41,213 nucleotides of DNA from NCBI GenBank assembly GCA_035942915.1, contig DASZCR010000186.1:1-41213 (forward strand). The letters run 5' to 3'. The DNA comes from DASZCR01 sp035942915. GTDB taxonomy: Bacteria; Acidobacteriota; Blastocatellia; Pyrinomonadales; Pyrinomonadaceae. This document shows positions 38,705 to 41,213 of the stretch, one piece after another (the stretch's first letter is position 1; each line of letters opens with the position of its first letter). The notes below the pieces were generated by a model that was given only the letters and a program-made list of their open reading frames with translations, searched no databases and had not been told where the DNA came from. The position numbers and the translations under genes are program-made.

Positions 38705-40783
38705 TTACTTTCGCGCCGTAGGCTTAATCTTGAGCGTCAATCGCTCGCCGCCGCGCACGATTTCGACTTCGTACTCCTCATCAGCCTTCATCCCGGAAAG
38801 CGCCTGCGTGTAGTCGTAGACGTTTCGCACGTCGCGCCCGGCCAGTTTGACGATGCGGTCTCCGGCCTTCAAGCCCGCCTTCTCGGCCGGTGAGCCTTCG
38901 CGCACGCCGTCGAGCGTCATACCGTCGGTCGAGTCGGCATAGCTCGGCACGGTTCCGAGATAGACGCGAAAGCCCGTCGCGCGCCCCTGCGCTTCGCTTC
39001 TGGCGAGTTGATAAGTCGGGCGCGCGTCGGCCGCCAGCACTTCCGAGAGGATGTCGTCAACGAAGGAGAGGACGCGCGCGAGTCCTTCGTAGTTGACGCG
39101 CTCGGCCGTATCCGAAGGCTTGTGATAATCCTCGTGCGTGCCTGTGAAGAAGAAGAGGACGGGTATCTTGCGCGCGTAGAACGAAGAATGGTCGCTTGGG
39201 CCGAAGCCGTCCTCGTTGAGTGCAAGCCTGAAGCGTTGCGGCGAGCCGGTTGCCACCACCTCGCCATTTGTGCCGACGACGACCGGCATCTCGTAGCCGA
39301 CGGGTCGTCCGCCCGCGCCTTCTGCGCGCGTCGGCGCAGACGCGACGCCGCCCGCCAGACGCACTGTGAACCGCGCGTTGGCGCGCTCAATCCAACCCTT
39401 CCACTCGGCGGCCGTGCCGACGCCGCCGACCGTCAAACGCTCGTCCTTGAGACGACCTATCATGTCCATATTGAGCATGGCGACGGTGCGCTCAACCGGG
39501 ACGGGGGCGTGCGTGACGTAGTAGTTCGAGCCGAGCAAGCCTTCTTCCTCGCCGCCGAAGGCGACGAAGACGACCGAGCGGCGCAGAGAATGACGACGCT
39601 CGGAGAGCATGCGTGCCAACTCCAAGAGCGCGGCCGTGCCGGAGGCATTGTCGTCCGCGCCGTAATGTATCTCGCCGGGGCGTGCGGCGAGACTGCCCGT
39701 GCCGCCGCGACCGAGATGGTCGTAATGCGCGCCGACGACGATGTACTCGTCATTCAACTTCGGGTCGGAGCCGCGTATCGTGCCGACGACGTTGTAGGCC
39801 TCCGCGTCTAATCGCTTCACGTCGGTCGTGATGTTGAGCGAGCCGTTGACGGAAGGCTTCGCGGCGTGTGGGTTGCGTCCGGCGGCCGTGCTGCTGACGG
39901 CGTTGGCCGCCAGCGCAGCCTCGCGCGTCTTCTTCTCAAACTCCGCGAGTTGCGGCGCGCCTGCGAGTCCGAGCAGTCGCGCGGCCGTCACGCGCGAGAC
40001 GACGACGACGGGCAGCCCCGCGTCTCCGCTCGCCGGGTCGTAGGCAAGACGCGCACGCTCGTTCTCCTCTCTGAAGTTCTCGCCCGACGCTATCAGCACG
40101 AGCGCCTTTGCGCCCGCCGCGCGCGCGGCCGAAGCCTTGAAGGGCAAGCCTCCCCAACGCGCGAATCGGCCGTGCGGGTCGGACGCGTCCGGCGTGCCCT
40201 CGAAGGCGAGCGCGGCCTTGCCGCTCGCCGCGCCTCCCGCGTAGTCGTCGTAGTTCAACTCGCTCGCCTTGATGCCGTAGCCGACGAAGACTACCGATGC
40301 GCCCTCGACGCGCCCGTTCGCGCTCACGCCGAGCGGCGTCCAATCTTCGCCCAGACGCAGGTCGAGCGTCTCGCGCCGGTTCATGGAATCGGCCGACGCG
40401 CCCGGCATCCACGTCATCGCGTTCGCCTTCCCCAGTTCGACCCCCGCGACGTAAGGAAAGCGTTGAAGGTACTCGCGCGACTCGACCTTGTTGCGTTTGA
40501 TGTTCTCCGCGTTCCCTTCCGGCGTGAGGCCGAGACGATGAAACTCGGAGGCGATGTAGTGCGCCGCGAGCGTTGCACCCGGCGTCCCCGTCCGGCGGCC
40601 TTCGAGCGGCTCGGAAGCGAGATAAGAGACGTGCGCGTTGAGGCGTTTGATGTCGGGAAGCGGTCTCTGTTGAGCACTCGCAGACGGCTGTTTCTGTGGC
40701 TGCGTAGGCGCGTGCTGTGCGTAGGCGCAGGAGGATGCGGCGAGCGCCGCGACGAGGAAGGTGCGAAGGATTTTGTCGAGCAT
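38705..40783 (-). CDS. Secreted M28-family metallopeptidase with PA-like insert and C-terminal PDZ domain
   Basis: A 692-residue protein. MLDKILRTFLVAALAASSCAYAQ is a signal peptide (the Cys at 19 could also mark a lipoprotein, but the context is poor). A PA-like domain spans about 140-270 (VVFVGYGIKASELNYDDYAG). The M28 core has all zinc ligands: H353 (GAHYDHLG), D377 (GADDNASG), the Glu pair in GGEEEGLLGS (about 412-414), D440 (MLNMDMIGR) and H554 (DYHKPSDT). Residues about 605-690 form a PDZ domain (GSPAEKAGLKAGDRIVKLAGRDV). It is a periplasmic or secreted aminopeptidase. The ATG at 40783 is chosen for the signal peptide; an upstream TTG overlaps the preceding gene's stop. It lies 32 bases after the PD40 protein and is probably co-transcribed. 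Confidence 0.92.
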   Translation of the reverse strand: MLDKILRTFLVAALAASSCAYAQHAPTQPQKQPSASAQQRPLPDIKRLNAHVSYLASEPLEGRRTGTPGATLAAHYIASEFHRLGLTPEGNAENIKRNKVESREYLQRFPYVAGVELGKANAMTWMPGASADSMNRRETLDLRLGEDWTPLGVSANGRVEGASVVFVGYGIKASELNYDDYAGGAASGKAALAFEGTPDASDPHGRFARWGGLPFKASAARAAGAKALVLIASGENFREENERARLAYDPASGDAGLPVVVVSRVTAARLLGLAGAPQLAEFEKKTREAALAANAVSSTAAGRNPHAAKPSVNGSLNITTDVKRLDAEAYNVVGTIRGSDPKLNDEYIVVGAHYDHLGRGGTGSLAARPGEIHYGADDNASGTAALLELARMLSERRHSLRRSVVFVAFGGEEEGLLGSNYYVTHAPVPVERTVAMLNMDMIGRLKDERLTVGGVGTAAEWKGWIERANARFTVRLAGGVASAPTRAEGAGGRPVGYEMPVVVGTNGEVVATGSPQRFRLALNEDGFGPSDHSSFYARKIPVLFFFTGTHEDYHKPSDTAERVNYEGLARVLSFVDDILSEVLAADARPTYQLARSEAQGRATGFRVYLGTVPSYADSTDGMTLDGVREGSPAEKAGLKAGDRIVKLAGRDVRNVYDYTQALSGMKADEEYEVEIVRGGERLTLKIKPTARK

Positions 40784-40815
40784 GATTTTCAAATTCCGTT
40801 TAGGAGGGCGCAGTT

Positions 40816-41213
40816 TCAATCCACCCAGTCGGCGATGAAGATGTTCGTCTCGCCGCGTGCGCGGGCGTTGCGGTTGGAGGCGAAGGCGAGGTGGCGTCCG
40901 TCGGGCGAGAACATCGGGAAGCCGTCGAAGGTCTCCTCGTAAGTGATGCGCTCAAGGCCGCTGCCGTCAATGTTGACGAGGTAGAGGTCGAAGTTGCGCC
41001 CCTGCGGGTCGTGGACGTTGGAGGAGAAGATGATGCGCCGTCCGTCGGGCAGGAAGTAAGGCGCGAAGCTGGCCGCGCCGAGGCGCGTCACCTGTCGCTT
41101 GTTGCGCCCGTCCGCATCCATCACCCAAATCTCGAAGACGTTCGGCTCAATCACGTTTTCGGAAAGCTTCTGACGATAGCGCGCCACCTGTTCGGGCGTC
41201 TGCGGATGATAGG
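40816..41213 (-). CDS. TolB/PD40-repeat protein, C-terminal part (5' end outside window)
   Basis: The frame is open to the window edge. Its visible 132 residues contain at least two and a half PD40 beta-propeller blades: FEIWVMDADGRNKRQVTRLGAASFAPYFLPDGRRIIFSSN, FDLYLVNIDGSGLERITYEETFDGFPMFSPDGRHLAFASNRN and a last strand TNIFIADWVD. Such propellers bind peptides or proteins, in the TolB style, in the periplasm. The GTG at 41187 is internal and not the start. It precedes the M28 peptidase gene by 32 bases, and the pair likely works together on peptides, as is common for secreted peptidases in this kind of genome. Confidence 0.88.
   Translation of the reverse strand, partial: YHPQTPEQVARYRQKLSENVIEPNVFEIWVMDADGRNKRQVTRLGAASFAPYFLPDGRRIIFSSNVHDPQGRNFDLYLVNIDGSGLERITYEETFDGFPMFSPDGRHLAFASNRNARARGETNIFIADWVD

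Overview
The window is GC-rich, densely coded bacterial DNA from a diderm with lipid A-type lipopolysaccharide: it has bamA, two ompH/skp genes, fabZ, lpxA, lpxI and a Lol-type ABC exporter. Gene order, many secreted peptidases and TPR/PD40 proteins, and abundant short tandem repeats between genes suggest Acidobacteriota, perhaps class Blastocatellia. That placement is inference; there is no rRNA gene to confirm it. I see no tRNA, rRNA, CRISPR array, insertion sequence or prophage.

Layout. 1-1382 (+): the end of a 5'-nucleotidase and a TPR protein, closed by a terminator hairpin shared with a convergent SDR gene (1445-2428, -). The SDR is divergent from a WYL-domain regulator (2560-3588, +), with a likely operator between them. 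3585-5507 (-): a thioesterase, a TlpA-like thioredoxin and a beta-barrel-like protein, probably one operon. 5801-8002 (+): a secreted M1-aminopeptidase-like protein that has lost its zinc ligands and carries TPRs. 8160-16029 (-): envelope biogenesis cluster bamA-ompH-ompH-fabZ-lpxA-lpxI plus a GNAT gene. 16342-18744 (-): a ClpC-like unfoldase lacking the usual middle domain. 18989-21131 (-): LolD/LolC-E-like exporter. 21164-23036 (-): a polytopic membrane protein and a receiver/RsbW-type kinase fusion. 23303-28039 (+): DUF374 acyltransferase, M20-type peptidase, era, prmA, rsmE. 28166-29973 (+): a small conserved protein and a membrane-anchored subtilase. 30111-35740 (+): sugar kinase, transketolase, a secreted HExxH protein and rpiB, a pentose-phosphate group. 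35835-38587 (+): ttcA, a protein with a histone H1-like tail on an unknown Cys-containing domain, and a Gly-rich RRM protein. 38705-41213 (-): an M28 peptidase with PDZ domain and the end of a PD40/TolB-like protein.

The most unusual signal is between the genes. At least nine sites carry short arrays of about seven bases per unit, usually as two arrays in inverted orientation around a short core. The unit differs between families (GTGATAG, GTCTGAA, GGCAAAA, AGTAATC and a looser one), but the architecture is the same. The arrays sit inside operons, supply stop codons (era, lpxA), take over the space before start codons (prmA, lpxI) and in one case run into a coding region (lolD). They resemble in style the short tandem heptanucleotide repeats known from cyanobacteria, but several unrelated unit families with one shared inverted layout in a single 41 kb stretch deserve a dedicated look.
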